Assembly (NCBI GenBank): GCA_036924285.1
Contig: JAYKYS010000009.1
Location: 3,720,001-3,784,000 of the forward strand
From: Asterella californica
Taxonomy: Eukaryota > Streptophyta > Marchantiopsida > Marchantiales > Aytoniaceae
Direction: 5' to 3'
DNA length: 64,000 bases
Shown: piece by piece, positions 11,987 to 24,110 of the stretch
Position numbering within the stretch: the first letter of the stretch is position 1
Layout: each line of letters begins with the position of its first letter
Made by a program: the position numbers and the translations under genes
The notes under the pieces: generated by a model
Seen by the model: only the letters and a program-made list of their open reading frames with translations
Database searches by the model: none
Told to the model about the DNA's origin: nothing

Positions 11987-14900
11987 TTCCAGATTAAAAA
12001 TACTTTTACTCATGAGATAGACTGATCTTTATACCAAAGAATGGTTCTGTTGTCGTGAGTCACTTATGGTTTTCATATGATTGAAATGAGCATGTGTAAT
12101 GAAGTTACCAAGTGTAATCTAAATTTAATGATCTAAGTTTAACTCTTTAAATTTAGTGAAGTTTGACACAACCTTGTTCAGCAGTATTTCTGACGTGACA
12201 GTGTGTTTTACACTAAATTTACTTTATATAAAACTTAAACACAAGTAATGATTTGCAAACCATGTCTAGTAATATTTTCCGTGTGATTGTGAATTTTACA
12301 TTAAATTTTTCCCTGAATTGTACTTGAAGACTACTATCAGCAAATTACCTATGATTATTTTGGTTGTATGTTAAACGTTTATCTTTTTCCTCCTTCTTCT
12401 TAGAAGTGCAGTTTGGATGCATATTTGGCTCCATTCTATAGAGCCATTGACATCGATCTCGAATAGTGCATTCTGACATAGAAATAACATAAAAATAGTA
12501 CAATAATGGAAGCGAGGTAAAAGAACAAAGTCTGAGACCTAGGAAAAAGACCATCAAACTTTATCTGACGTGCACATAAGAGAATAATTCAGATATAAAC
12601 TTGCAAAAATTATTTAATTACTTAGAATAGAACCTCTTGCTGCAATCCAGCAACCTTGTCTCTTATCTGCATTTTATACATGTTGAGATAGTTTCACCAT
12701 GGTTCAGACAGACAAGATAAGCTATTTCATTTGGAACAACTTCTCCACATTCCAAAGTTTTGTTTAGAATCCAGAAAAGTCAGAACAAGACAGATTTACA
12801 GAACCTCTTACAAATAAGTGTGGAACCTGATGCCGTGTAGAACTTTACTTGATCACTCCTTCAGAACGTTTGTCAAACTTGGCCTTAACTATGTCCTTCT
12901 TGACGCACACCTGACCTGCGACAAACAGTAGAAAAGATAACTTGACATATCAGCCGAAACATTGAATGTACATGTCAGCATCTTTATCTGATATAGCATA
13001 ATCTGATAGAGGTACAACGTCTTGGTGTGTTGACGGTGAATTCACGCTCCAGCTTGGACTGGTTGAGGAGTAGTTCGTGTTTGTTGAGGAGTTCTTGCGA
13101 TAGCGATGATTCTCATCTCAACATCCATGTTCAAAGACACGCTGGATGCCGGATGATTCAAGCATTATTGCTTGCACAGACTACAGCACCAATAGTGATG
13201 CAAGCTTTGTTCCTAACTTCACTCTCCCAGTAGCTTCTTGAAGTGAAATCAATTGTCTTTTCTTAAGAATGTGGCATGTAGCCCGTCTCTTTCCTCCATC
13301 GATCCAACACAATCTTCTTTTTTTCGTCGTCTGTGTGAATCCAAGAACAAATCAGCTTTTCAATCGCAAGAATGCAAACCATCGAGGATCCTATTCACTA
13401 TCAGAAAGTTCAACAGCTTTCAGCATTTGTCTCAATTCCTGCTATTGCTCGAACATGAGTATGTGCATTATGTGCTTGTTCAAATCATAACCCCGAAACA
13501 AAACAAGTCGGACGAAAAATTGATGCCATATAGATCCGATGTGTCTGCTGACATGGCAGGTCATCTTTTCCACTGTCTGCCGTAGGTCAGGGGTGCGGTC
13601 AAGAAGGACATGTTAAGAGGGTGCGATCAAGTAAATTTTTGCATGCCGTGTGAACCAAAGAGTACTGTACTATATGCACTGTCCATGGGAAAGAACTCAT
13701 ATAGGCACGTGTGGTGTATACAATATTTATTTTATTAGTCCTGTTAAAATCTAGACGATTAGATTATTTTATTTAGTGTCACACACAATATAGTCAATAG
13801 TACAGTATCTCAATATAGTCATAATTCCGTTATAGTCATATTTTTCATGGCGAAGGATGATTTCTTTTAAATTTTATCAGGTTATAATCATATAATGTAA
13901 TATCTATATATAAATATATTTTCACAGAGAATACAAAGGCATGTGATTATAATGAGATAAGTTTTAAAGTTGTCCTAACAAAAATCGTTTTTTGCTCTGC
14001 TTTCGATTGTGAGACATTGTTACTTGTTGTTAATGAAACACTAAATAAGGTTTACATTTTACATAGATTATACCCTTTATATATAGATAAATACTCTTTA
14101 TAATCATATTTGTAAATTTTCTTTTAGAATGATTATACACATAAAATCACATCTTACATTTTGTTCAGTAATGTGGATTATAAATCTACAATCACGAATA
14201 ACATTATAGTCACAACATACAAGGTCACCATGTGATTGAATGTAACGAGGTTTGACTTTACCAGCAAAGAAGCCAGAGAAAGGAGTAATAAATCCTCAAT
14301 AGTGCAAATTACCCTACACACTCTTTCATATTTAGTGTCCATGACACTAAATTCAAAAGGATTTCTTGAGAGGTCCGTATAATACATAAAGTCGTAATTA
14401 ATCAAGGTAAAAGCACAATAACGTCATACACATTAATCTTACTTGCACTTAGATAATACGAGTAAAAGTATTTCAAACTTTAGGTTAAGAGAGATGCATA
14501 TGGTTACTAATCATTATGAATGTTACTTGTATCCTCTCTTCTCAACTCTTTTTTTGCTGTATGTCATGAATTTGAAGAAGATATCTGTCCATATCCGAAG
14601 CGAGTTTCATAGTAAACAATCTCACGAGGGGGCATTTTAGTAATACTGATGTTTTCATCCACGAAAGAATAAGCAGAAAAATTATTTGAAGTAAATTTTA
14701 TAATCTATTTGTCACTAATCAATTTATTACTCATGTTAGTCAATTATACTACAATTTGTAAGAAGTTATATCTCTCAATCGTTAATTTCTATTTGTACAT
14801 ATTGAAAAGAAATTTTGAGTGTTTGGGTGATAATATAATCAAGTCAAAAGCATAAATAAGCAGAAACATGGAGCATATATCACGTGATAGATACTTGTGC

Positions 14901-16199
14901 TCATTGTTGATCAAACAACTTTGTCAAAGAAATGAGATACACTAGATCTTGCTGATATGTCATAGAAATACATCATATATCCATGGATAAAAGAGTATCT
15001 GAAAAGCAAGAATCGCTTTGCCTATTCATATCTTTCCATGAAGATAAACAATACATGTAAATTTATGCATCTGTCAGAAAAGTTAGTGCACAACAAGACG
15101 AGACTGATAAGTAGCATAATATAGTCACAGTGTTCTTTCTGAAAAGCACAAGTTGCTAAAATAACAATTACTTTTCTATATTCTTGCTTACTCATATCAT
15201 CACATCTAGAAACCGGAAAACAAATCTGAGATGTCATATGAAACAGTGAGAAAACTACACCATCAAATTGATTCTGATTATTTGATAGTTTAGTAAGTAA
15301 GTACTAGATAAGTAACTAAGTAACTTTAGATACTAAGTAAGTAACTAGGTAACTTTAGAGTGAGTTATTTCTCATGCCACCGTCATATGATATCAAGATA
15401 CAAAGTATCATAGCTTTATGTATATATGTGAGAACATTTTTGTCTCGTTGTGCACTAACTTGGCTGACAATGCAACGATAAGTTTAAGAGAAATAAAGTT
15501 ATATTAGGTTTCTCAACGCACTTGAATTCTGACCATCTCTCTACTTTAGTTTTTTCTATGTATCTTGTTTTATCGTTTCAAACTTGTGTCTCTTCCATGC
15601 AGCAGTCCACTCTTCTTTGATTTTTGAAACCATAAATGAATATGTTACCTACAATGTATTAGTATCTGATATATTGTATCAAGGTTCGGATTACATATAT
15701 TAAACCTACATTATCTGGTATATATTGTATCAAGGTTCGGATGAAATTTCATAAAATTGATTAAAAAATATCAAATTTTTATATTTATTTTTGGATTATT
15801 TGATTTATTATTAATATAGCTAACGGAGATGAACGGACAGAGATTTTGATCATCAAAATTAGTTGACTATCATTGAATATTCTATTATATCATCCATAAT
15901 CTAACAGTGTCTTCACATGAGGCGTCCTAGCTGAAGTTGCTCCACTGGGATGATTGTATGGAGCGCCTTGGATCCTCGATCGCTCTACTCGAGACGTTCA
16001 TATCGTTCCATTTGGACCATCCTAGTTGAGGTCATTTCATTAGAGTGACTTTATGAAGCACCTCGGATCCTCGATAGCTCCACCCTTATACGTCTGAGGT
16101 ACCCTCCCGAGTCGCTCTACTTGTTGAGTGAGGCGTTCCATGTAGGTCACTCCAGTCGAGTCGTCCCACATGGAAGTCCAATCGTTCCATGTGAGACAC
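11987..16199. other. AT-rich gene-free region with minor repeats
   Basis: No supported gene. Short notes: a fragment ending GTGCGATCAAGTAAATTT at 13585-13639 matches the end of the small inverted-end element. Positions 15292-15360 are a short-period tandem repeat of variants of TAAGTAACT. At about 15645-15740 a block containing ATATTGTATCAAGGTTCGGAT is present twice. At about 15905-16150 variants of 'CCTCGGATCCTCGA' and 'TCGTTCCATGT' recur in a loose direct repeat. Confidence 0.4.
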
Positions 16200-16378
16200 T
16201 TGACTCTTTCATCTCTCCTCCTTCTCTTCTCCTCCTCCTACTCCCTACTTCTAGACTCCTCTCTTCTCTTCCTTCCTCATTATCCTTTCTCACTTTCAGA
16301 ATTTCTTCTCTTTCTCTTCTCTGCTCCTCTTTCATTTTCTCCTATTTCTCATTTTATTTCTTTTTATCTCTAGTTTTT
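16200..16378 (+). repeat. Pyrimidine (CT)-rich tract, about 180 bp
   Basis: The plus strand here is almost entirely C and T, in runs such as CTCTCCTCCTTCTCTTCTCC. This is simple-sequence bias rather than a coding signal; the serine/leucine-rich frames it opens are a by-product. Such tracts are common in plant promoters and 5' leaders, but no gene follows here. Confidence 0.7.
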
Positions 16379-16846
16379 TGAGTTACACTCAAGGTCCTCG
16401 TTTGGACTAGGGTGATCTGACCATCCAATATAGTCGACTATTTATTTAATCTGTTTATATTTTATTTTGCACGGTCTAGTTTTTCTCTAACTCAAAGGAC
16501 TGCACTCACAATCTTCATTTGGACATGATCATTTGACCACTCGAGCTAGTGACCAGTTGAACAGTTGCATGCATGAGAAGATTCAACGATACCCTAGCTT
16601 GGTATTTTACACTCACGACTTGCGATCTCTTGATGATTGAATCATTCGTACATAAAGTTCTTAGTCGCGAGATCCACAAGCATCTTCTGTGAAGAAAGAG
16701 GAGTAGAACAAGAATGTTGAGAGAGAGTTGGAGAATGTTGAATCCTCAAACAGAGAATGGAGGAGGACGAACTACTAGAGCAACATTACGTCAGCAGACT
16801 TAAAGCTTCATTTTCTAGTGGTGCTTCCAAGAAGAAAAAAATGAAT

Positions 16847-16970
16847 TCTAGACTAACACGAGTTTTGACATGTCATCCATGCATGTCAAAAAGTGGAGTT
16901 CTCTCGCGTGTATTTGTCTCAACTCGCGTTAGTCTAGAACTCCACTTTTGGAGATGCATGGATGACATGG
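16847..16970. repeat. Interleaved inverted repeat (order A-B-A'-B')
   Basis: Segment A (16847-16864, TCTAGACTAACACGAGTT) has its reverse complement at 16921-16938. Segment B (16867-16902) has its reverse complement at 16936-16970, sharing the core CATCCATGCATG. The order is A, B, A', B' rather than the nested order of a simple hairpin, so only one of the two stems, or a pseudoknot, can form at once. Confidence 0.65.
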
Positions 16971-18279
16971 TTTTTCCTCTTGCTTATCCTAGTTTCTTTG
17001 TTTTACAGTTTCAAAATGCAAAAATACAAAAAAAATATCAGTAGAATAATCATGTTGGCGATGAAATCTTTATACGTTAGAGACCTTGGATGGCTCGTCT
17101 GATTTACGCACCTCTTGATTACAAAAGCACTCCAAGCATTCACGTCATTGGTGTCTCTCAAATGCACCATCATTGCAACATTTCCATTTTTTGATGAGGA
17201 AGATGTTCTATTGGACAAATGGGTAGATATGGTTCCTTACAAGTGAGTTGAGCAATGCGATTTAAGCTTAAACAGTCAAGAATTATGAGCGTGGACAGCA
17301 AAGATTTCTGAATTGAGCTCAACCTTTGCTAACAAAGAAATGCATTCCAAATTCATAGAGAGATCGAAGTATTGAGAAAGTTGGTTCACTAATGCTAAAC
17401 TGCGTGATATCAAAAACCAGAACTGTTATAATGCCAAGATGAAACAATGCGAGCCAATCTCAGATAGTCAGATCTTTTGGTTGCCGTCCATTCATGTGAT
17501 CACTAGGCTTGATGTCAACACATGACTTGAGGATGGAACTTACAGAGATGTGTACAAGATTGGCATCCATGATGTAGCTTTAGCGACACAGTTTGGTCCG
17601 TCATCAATAATGCAGTATGTTGACAACAAGTTGAAAAGCTTCGAACAACATTCAAGAATAGACAAGTTGAACAAAGAGATGATTGTGTCCACCATGAGTC
17701 ATACAAGGATTATATGACCAGTTGCTGCATTGTATGATGAAGAAAATCTTATTCTTGTGATTCCACATCGGAGACAGTGGTTGCAAGATGAGGATGAGCG
17801 GATACTACGAGGTAAATTATCATATGACAAGAAATTGTGTATCCGCATGTCGGATGATGTGATGGATCGAGTCAGGAGTGAACGACTCGAGCTACTTATT
17901 ATATTTTGGAAGCATCATATGGAGATGGTTTCTATTCTTTGGAGCACATTGTCATTCATCCATTTTCAAAGATGGCTACACAAGGACGAGAGAAAAGAAA
18001 AAAAAGAAAGTCATTCAAGAGTGAATGATTAGATTTCCATACTATTAAATTTTAAAAATTAAAGAAAAAACTCATATTTGTGATCTCAAGAGAAATGTGT
18101 TTTTTCTTTGCTGTATGACCAATCATTTGGTCAGCAAAAGTGTAGTGACGAAGGATTTCTCCTTTTGCCCATTTAGTATACAAGATATCGTTCCCACAGA
18201 GGATTTGCACAAGTAATGCTGCTCTAAGTTCTAAGATCTGTTCAAACACACAAACACACTAGTTTTGCCTAGAAATCCC
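16971..18279. other. Gene-free stretch with weak coding-like traces
   Basis: An open stretch at 17730-18032 (plus) encodes a charged peptide (RRQWLQDEDERILRGKLS) that looks protein-like, but the flanking frames are full of stops. It may be the tail of an old transposon reading frame. Nothing else is supported. Confidence 0.25.
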
Positions 18280-21200
18280 GTCTTCTCACAAAACCACACG
18301 TCTTCCAGACACGCCAAATAGTGCTCTGGAACTAAACAAACAACTACCAATTACAATATCACACAACTATTCACAGAGAAGCTCGGGAAGACGATCTTCC
18401 TGCTTCCAGGTTGCTTCTTCCGGTCTTCTCGATGCCGTCTTCCCGAAGCGATTCTCGTCTTCTGGGGGTTTAGCTCGTCTTCTCACACCTCCAGAAGGCT
18501 GTCTGGCTTCGCAGAAGTCGACTAGTAACAGTCGTTACACCTTATTCTCTCACTCACAGCCCAACGGGTTAGATAAATCACAGGGTGTATGCCCCCTGTA
18601 GCCTTCCCAGGCTTCTGCCTACGGAAGTTGTCTTCCTGCAGCACTACAACGACATTCACCTTCACGGAAGCTCAATAGAAGTATCGGAAGCTCACTAGAA
18701 GAAGGTAAGAAAATGGGGAAGATGGGAGAAGATGGGAAGAAGAAGAAATCCAAACAAGAGAAAACAAAATAAAAAGAGGCAATTAAGATTCCGACAGGCT
18801 TCTAGTCCGGATCCTGACTAACAAGCCATCCCTGCTTGTAATAGTTTGGGGAGGAAGACAACAAACATGAGTACTGTAGCACCGTCTTCTACTCGAGGAT
18901 GTCGTCTTCTGTTGCGGGAAGAAGGCTTCTTTCTTCTTCACTTCGCTGCTCTGACTGCTCTGTCTTCTGGGATCACTTACCCAGAAGACCGTTCGTACGT
19001 AGATCCCAAGTGCTCTACTGAACGAGTCAAGCTACACTTCCACAACTGCTGACAGTCATCGCCACTCAAGAAGAACACTTCTCATGCACAATTGAGAGCG
19101 AATTCAGTGAACCCACCATCTAGAAGACATGGACAAAGCTGCTGCACTCAAATCCACAATCTATTCCCCGAGAAGAAGTCACAATGGCATTGGGAAGCTC
19201 ACTCCCTCTACTTCCTGCGTCTACTCCTCGACTCACCAGCCCAGTTAACAGGACTGCACGAGGATGCCGTTCCCTGTTCCTAGACTGTCCACTACCTCTA
19301 TCTACATCTTCGAACCACTGCTGGTGCGAGTATGCAGACCCCTCCTGTATATTCCAAGACTATTCGTATGTTTCCAACAACGGGTGTAGTGCGCTAAGAC
19401 TGTCTCTGCTCTAATGTGTCTCGCCTGCCTGCCTGTAGAATCGGTGTGTATGTTCAGTTACTGCCGAATTCTACAGAACTGGCAGAGCTCTCAGAGAGCT
19501 TTTCTCCTACCCTGCTATCCTACTTAACCATCTGCCTCGAGAGTCAGGGGAGGCGACCACCAGGGAGAGAGAGAGAGGCGCTGACAAGAGGTTGTCACCT
19601 CACATGCATGCGGTCCCTCTTCCCAATTAGCCCTCCACTGTGTTACTCCTACGCTACCTATGCTGCCACATGGGGTCCTAACTATTTTTACATGGAAAAC
19701 TGCCACCCTTAAGATAGCATGTCCGATCCTACTAAATCTGGAAGTGTCGATTGAGTTTGCTAACTACTCTGATTGCTCGGTGGCAATCTCTACATGATCT
19801 GCTCCTACCGGAGCTACTACCTCGACTTCTGATGGGCTGGGAAGCCCTGCACTTACCTCGGGTACCACTGAGGTAGCTTCCCTCTCCTCGCTCTTCGCTG
19901 GCCCTGCTGTTTCTGCGGCTGCGTCTTCCTCGGCTTCGACTTCGGAAGACGGAATGGTCTTCTGGGAAGACGAGTCGAATGGTGCGTCTTCGGTCTTCTG
20001 AGGCACATATGCAGTACTAGGGACCATGGCGACCTCATGGGGGTCCGGGGAAGTCGCTTCCTCCACGCGGAATATCTGGGAAGACGGCTCGTCTTCCTGT
20101 CTTCCAGAAGACATCATGTCTTCCGGGGCGTCTTCTGGAGTCTTCTCGTCTTCCAACGCTGTCACCACCAAGTGTACAGCGAGATCGAACTCCTCCTTCT
20201 TCATTCCGGATCCAGTCGAGGGTGCTGGGGCTTGGGAAGATGCGGTTGCAGGTGTCGGAAGTGAGGGAAGACCATAAAGTGTCTTCACTCCTTCTATCTG
20301 TCTATCCAGGTACCTGAACATGCTATCTCTGCATTCCATCAACCTCGTCTTGGACCCGCTGTCCCATTCCCTAGCTAAGGTAAGTAACTTCTTACCCGCG
20401 GTGAAGTTGAACTTCTTCCGAAGCGCTTCTACCGACTGAGCTAACATCTTCTGCGCACGAGCCTCCGCTGCTTCCCTCTGCGTCTTCTCCGTTGCAGCTC
20501 GCGCTTCTGCGGCTTATCGCTGCATCTTCCAAGTGGTCTGCTCTTCTGCGAGGGCAGTGATCTTCTCCCGTACTCGGAGAACTTCCTGATCACGCTGCTG
20601 TACTCGCGCCTGCAACTCCTGGTTGCTCTTCCGAAGTTGCATCGACTCCTTGGCAGAAGCGGCTGCTTCCGCCTTGTACTTGGCTGCAAGCTTCTCCGTG
20701 GTGCGGAGACTAGCTTCCAGAGACTCCGTCTTCTGCTGGCTGTCTTCCTGTTGCAGCAAGGTGCGCATGCCGAATCCAGGCTGTAAGGGCTTCTCCTGTG
20801 CCCTCGCTCTCCTTTCCAGCAACTCCATAGCGGGCTGGATCTCCTTCTGGAAGTAGGCACTGAACTCCTCCAGTCGTCTTCCTGCAGAAGACAAGTTCAT
20901 CCCCACCACTCGCTCGATGGTGTCGACTTCGTCTTCCAGAGGCAAGGGAGCCTCTTCCACCACTACGGCCTTCATCTTCTGCGCACGAGAAGAAGCTACT
21001 CTTCTCATCTTCCGGGGTGGAAGACTCCTCGTGGCAGGAGCGGCTCTCCTCTTTGCGCTTCCTCGCATCGCAGTAGGAGTACCCATCCATCCTTCGTCTT
21101 CTGGAGTCTTCGGAAGACTCCCAGGTGTTACAGAAGCTGTCTTCTGTTCCGATCGGGCACTCAGCAAGTCTTCCTCCGAGTCCGACTCCGATCCTGAATG

Positions 21201-24110
21201 GATGAGGGAGATGGGTGTCCTCGGTACACTTCTGTGACCCATCTTCCTCACTGGCGTGGCGTCTTCTGACCCACTAGACTCGTCTTCCCTCACCAGAAGC
21301 GTCTTCTGGTGAGAGCCGGGCCTCAGCTGTGGCATCAGAGTGGGAGGGGACGTTGCTGCTGCCTCTCAGTCATCGTCTTCCGAGGTCTCCTCCTTCACCT
21401 CCTGTCGCTCCGTTGGTCCATACACTGCCAGCTGATCTTCCCTAAGATCCCCCATGGCTACATACAAGTAGCAAAAGAAGGGCGTCAGATGTCCTCCCGC
21501 CGGGGTACCCAAGTATGCTAGCTCCGTCTGTACATAGTTGTGGATGTACGCGCCCCAGTAGATTGGCACTCTGTCATCCCACACTGATTCCAGGAACTCC
21601 ACGTCCTGATCTCCTAAGTACCTTGTCTTCTGCGCCTTTCCCTTGGGGAAAAGATGCAGAAACAACTTCGCCAGAAGTCGCTTCTTCGGCTCCCGGTAAG
21701 ACTCTATCTTCCAACCGTTCCTCCCCTGTCTGTCTTCCACGAAAAGGCAGGTGGTACTCCCAGGTACATGCCATGAACTCACAATCCTAGGCAAGATCTT
21801 CTTCTCGTACCAATATCCTCGGTTCTCGGTCTCAGGCCTGTGAAACGCCTTACGTCACCAGTCTTCAGTCCAGGAAGACGGTCTTCCCCGAGCTACTCCT
21901 GCCTTCGCAGGTACACGGTTACGTGGGGGTAACGCGGCCCACACCTCCTCCAGAAGTCCTTGATCTGCGAGGTTCCAATCCCACAGGAAGAAGTCGAGAC
22001 CCAACTCCTTGAGGAAAGGAGTGGCCTCGGCCAATTCTGCCGCTGGTAACACCAAGCCTCACGGATGCATCGACATACCTGGAAGATCTGTTGCACTAAA
22101 CCACAAGTACCTACTATGAGCTGAAGGCTCAGTTCTTCCCGAGTGCCCACAGTCTAACTTCTACTTCTCAGAAGACGAAACTAGTCTTCCAGAAGACAGC
22201 TACTCCGTCTTCCGGGATTCTAACAGTACTTCCTAGATAGCTCTCGTCTTCCGAGCTATATCTAAACAATCTTATCTAAGCAAGGCCTCGCATGGATTAC
22301 CAAGAAGACAACCCACCTTGCATTACATCCTACTTCCTAACAGAAGATACAAGATATGCGAGAAGTAGAGTATATGAAAGGTTCAGAAGATGGTTGCGGG
22401 CTCCTGCGGTGACAGTGGCCTCTGGGAAGACACTTGGGACAGCTTCCGATTCAATGTCGTTCTCGGAAGACCTCCCGAAGTCAGACTTCCCTTCACTGGT
22501 CTCACCTGTCTTCTTCTTCCTACGCGCAATCTATCCTCACAACAGACTCAAGACATGTGCACTCTGTTCTTCTGACTTCTCACCTCTCATACGCACTCAG
22601 AAGAAGCTTGCTGCATGATGGGAAGACATGACCCTCGACCATTCTCTCCAGATTCTGCCAGCAATACTTCTCACAACTCTCTTCTAAGTTCGGGAAGAAG
22701 AAGGAACGGCTGCTATGGGTCGGACAGAAGAGACCTGAATGGACCCTCGCGTCTTCTCGCTCATTTTGCCAGCCTTCCAGTCTTCTAGTCTCTCTAGGAA
22801 GATGGGGAGTTGAGAAGCTTGGAAGACCGGGAGGCACAGGCCTAGTTCCCGACTTCCAACTTCTCGAAATAACAAAACAACTCACCAAGCCACTCAGGAT
22901 TCGTACCAAGTCTCTCTAAACACAAAAGCAAAGCAAATCCACTCTTGATACGAATTGTGTTCAGTCGACTTCCGAAGACAGTCTTCCGAAGATGTCTTCC
23001 GAAGACAGTCAAGTTCAAGAAGCGTCTTCCGAAGATGTTCCCATCTTCCGAATCGTCTTCTGTTCCAAGTTTCGGGGATAGAGAGGTATGGGGGTAGGGA
23101 AATTGATAGTTGGGGTCTCCAATTTGAGGGCTAGGAGTAGGGAAGCTCGAATTGAGCTCGGGAAGAAGCAAGGAGATGTCTCGACAGAAATTGGGCAGCG
23201 CTTCCGCGCCCAATGTCTCAATAGAAAGAATGGGGGTGGGGTAATCGATCAGGCTGCCTGCACACAACCAAGGAAGCGCGGGGAGTACCAAGAAAAGGCG
23301 AGAAGAAGTGGGAGGGGAAAAGAACAGGGGGAAGAACCTCTACAGTCTTCTTCGGCTCCCCGAGTTGCCTTCGACCTCCGCGCGCTTCTGGCTCTTGTCC
23401 TAGCTTCCAATGCGACTCCACACGACTGCGTCTGCTGTCAATTTCGGTCCACACCTCGATTCCACCTCTGCTTCTACTCGCCACTCTTCACTGTCAGCTT
23501 CTCGGAAGCTCCACAGAAACGCCTTCGCTTTCTCTGCTGTTTGTGCTCCCGCAATTCAATCTCACCCTTCGCCTAGCTGCCAACTTACTCTCTCCTACCT
23601 CGATGTCTCACTTGATTCCTCTCTCAATGCTAGCTCGCGAAGCTCACTCTCTCAATCGATCTTCTTCAGGCGCGCTATGCTGCGAGAAGTTGGAAGGTGT
23701 CTAATGTGCTTCCTCACGCATCTTTCCCGCAGATTAGGGGTTCTCGTCCTTGGTGTCTTCCTGACCTACCTACCTATTCGGTGCGCTCCAGTAGGTACAC
23801 CTACTGTCTTACCCGAAAACTCGTGGTTGATCCTTCGCGGTCGCTGTCTTCTGGAAGATATGTGTCTTTCGACGTCTTCCCATCTTCCGCCGTCTTCTCG
23901 TCTTCTGAAGACGCAACTGAGAAGATGATCTTCCGAAGACGGTCGTCTTCTGAAGAAGTCAACTTCTTATTACAAACAGCTCTTAAGATCATCTTCCTGT
24001 TAAGGAAGACGTAACCTTAAGTAACAACGCTTCTTCAGTTATACAAACAAGTCATTATCCTTAAAAATTTCAAAAATTCGTGCATCCTGTAATTTGTGGG
24101 CACCACAAAA
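18280..24110 (-). mobile_element. Copy B of an unidentified GAAGAC-rich repeated element (more intact)
   Basis: About 5.8 kb, collinear with copy A (5430-9910). The layout, read on the minus strand, is a leader of about 2 kb (24110-22056), a coding block (22055-19764) and a trailer of about 1.5 kb. GAAGAC and GTCTTC occur throughout both coding and non-coding parts, often as GTCTTCCGAAGAC or TTCCAGAAGAC palindromes (densest at 19960-20160, 22960-23060 and 23860-23960). The base composition is clearly more GC-rich than the flanks. I found no LTR, inverted ends, reverse transcriptase or transposase motif. It could be a non-autonomous element, a captured gene or a duplicated gene family. Confidence 0.5.
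19764..22055 (-). pseudogene. Unknown coiled-coil protein, about 760 codons in one frame, interrupted by three stops
   Basis: One minus-strand frame runs from about 22055 to the stop at 19764 with no frameshift, broken only by TGA at 21855, TGA at 21366 and TAA at 20514. In order, it encodes an N-terminal globular block with aromatic residues (FLKELGLDFFLWDWN, ENRGYWYEKK, VPIYWGAYIHNYVQTELAYL), a Ser/Glu/Asp-rich basic linker (RKMGHRSVPRTP, SRAQKMK), a long heptad-type coiled coil with many Ala, Glu, Gln and Lys (about 20450-20850), a conserved LRKKFNFTAGKKLLTLARE patch, and a Pro/Ser/Glu-rich acidic tail. The N-terminal block is reminiscent of domains found in plant transposon-associated proteins, but I cannot name a family. 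Copy A preserves sense codons at two of the three stop positions, so the stops are probably decay. The start is uncertain, because no ATG context stands out. Confidence 0.5.

Noticed and set aside
16121..16381. Serine/leucine-rich plus-strand frame
   Set aside because: Produced by a CT-rich simple-sequence tract, not by protein-coding constraint.
23088..23576. 162-codon plus-strand frame opposite a 149-codon minus-strand frame
   Set aside because: Both lie in the leader of copy B. Neither frame is preserved in the corresponding part of copy A (about 8960-9360), so they are by-products of GC-rich sequence.
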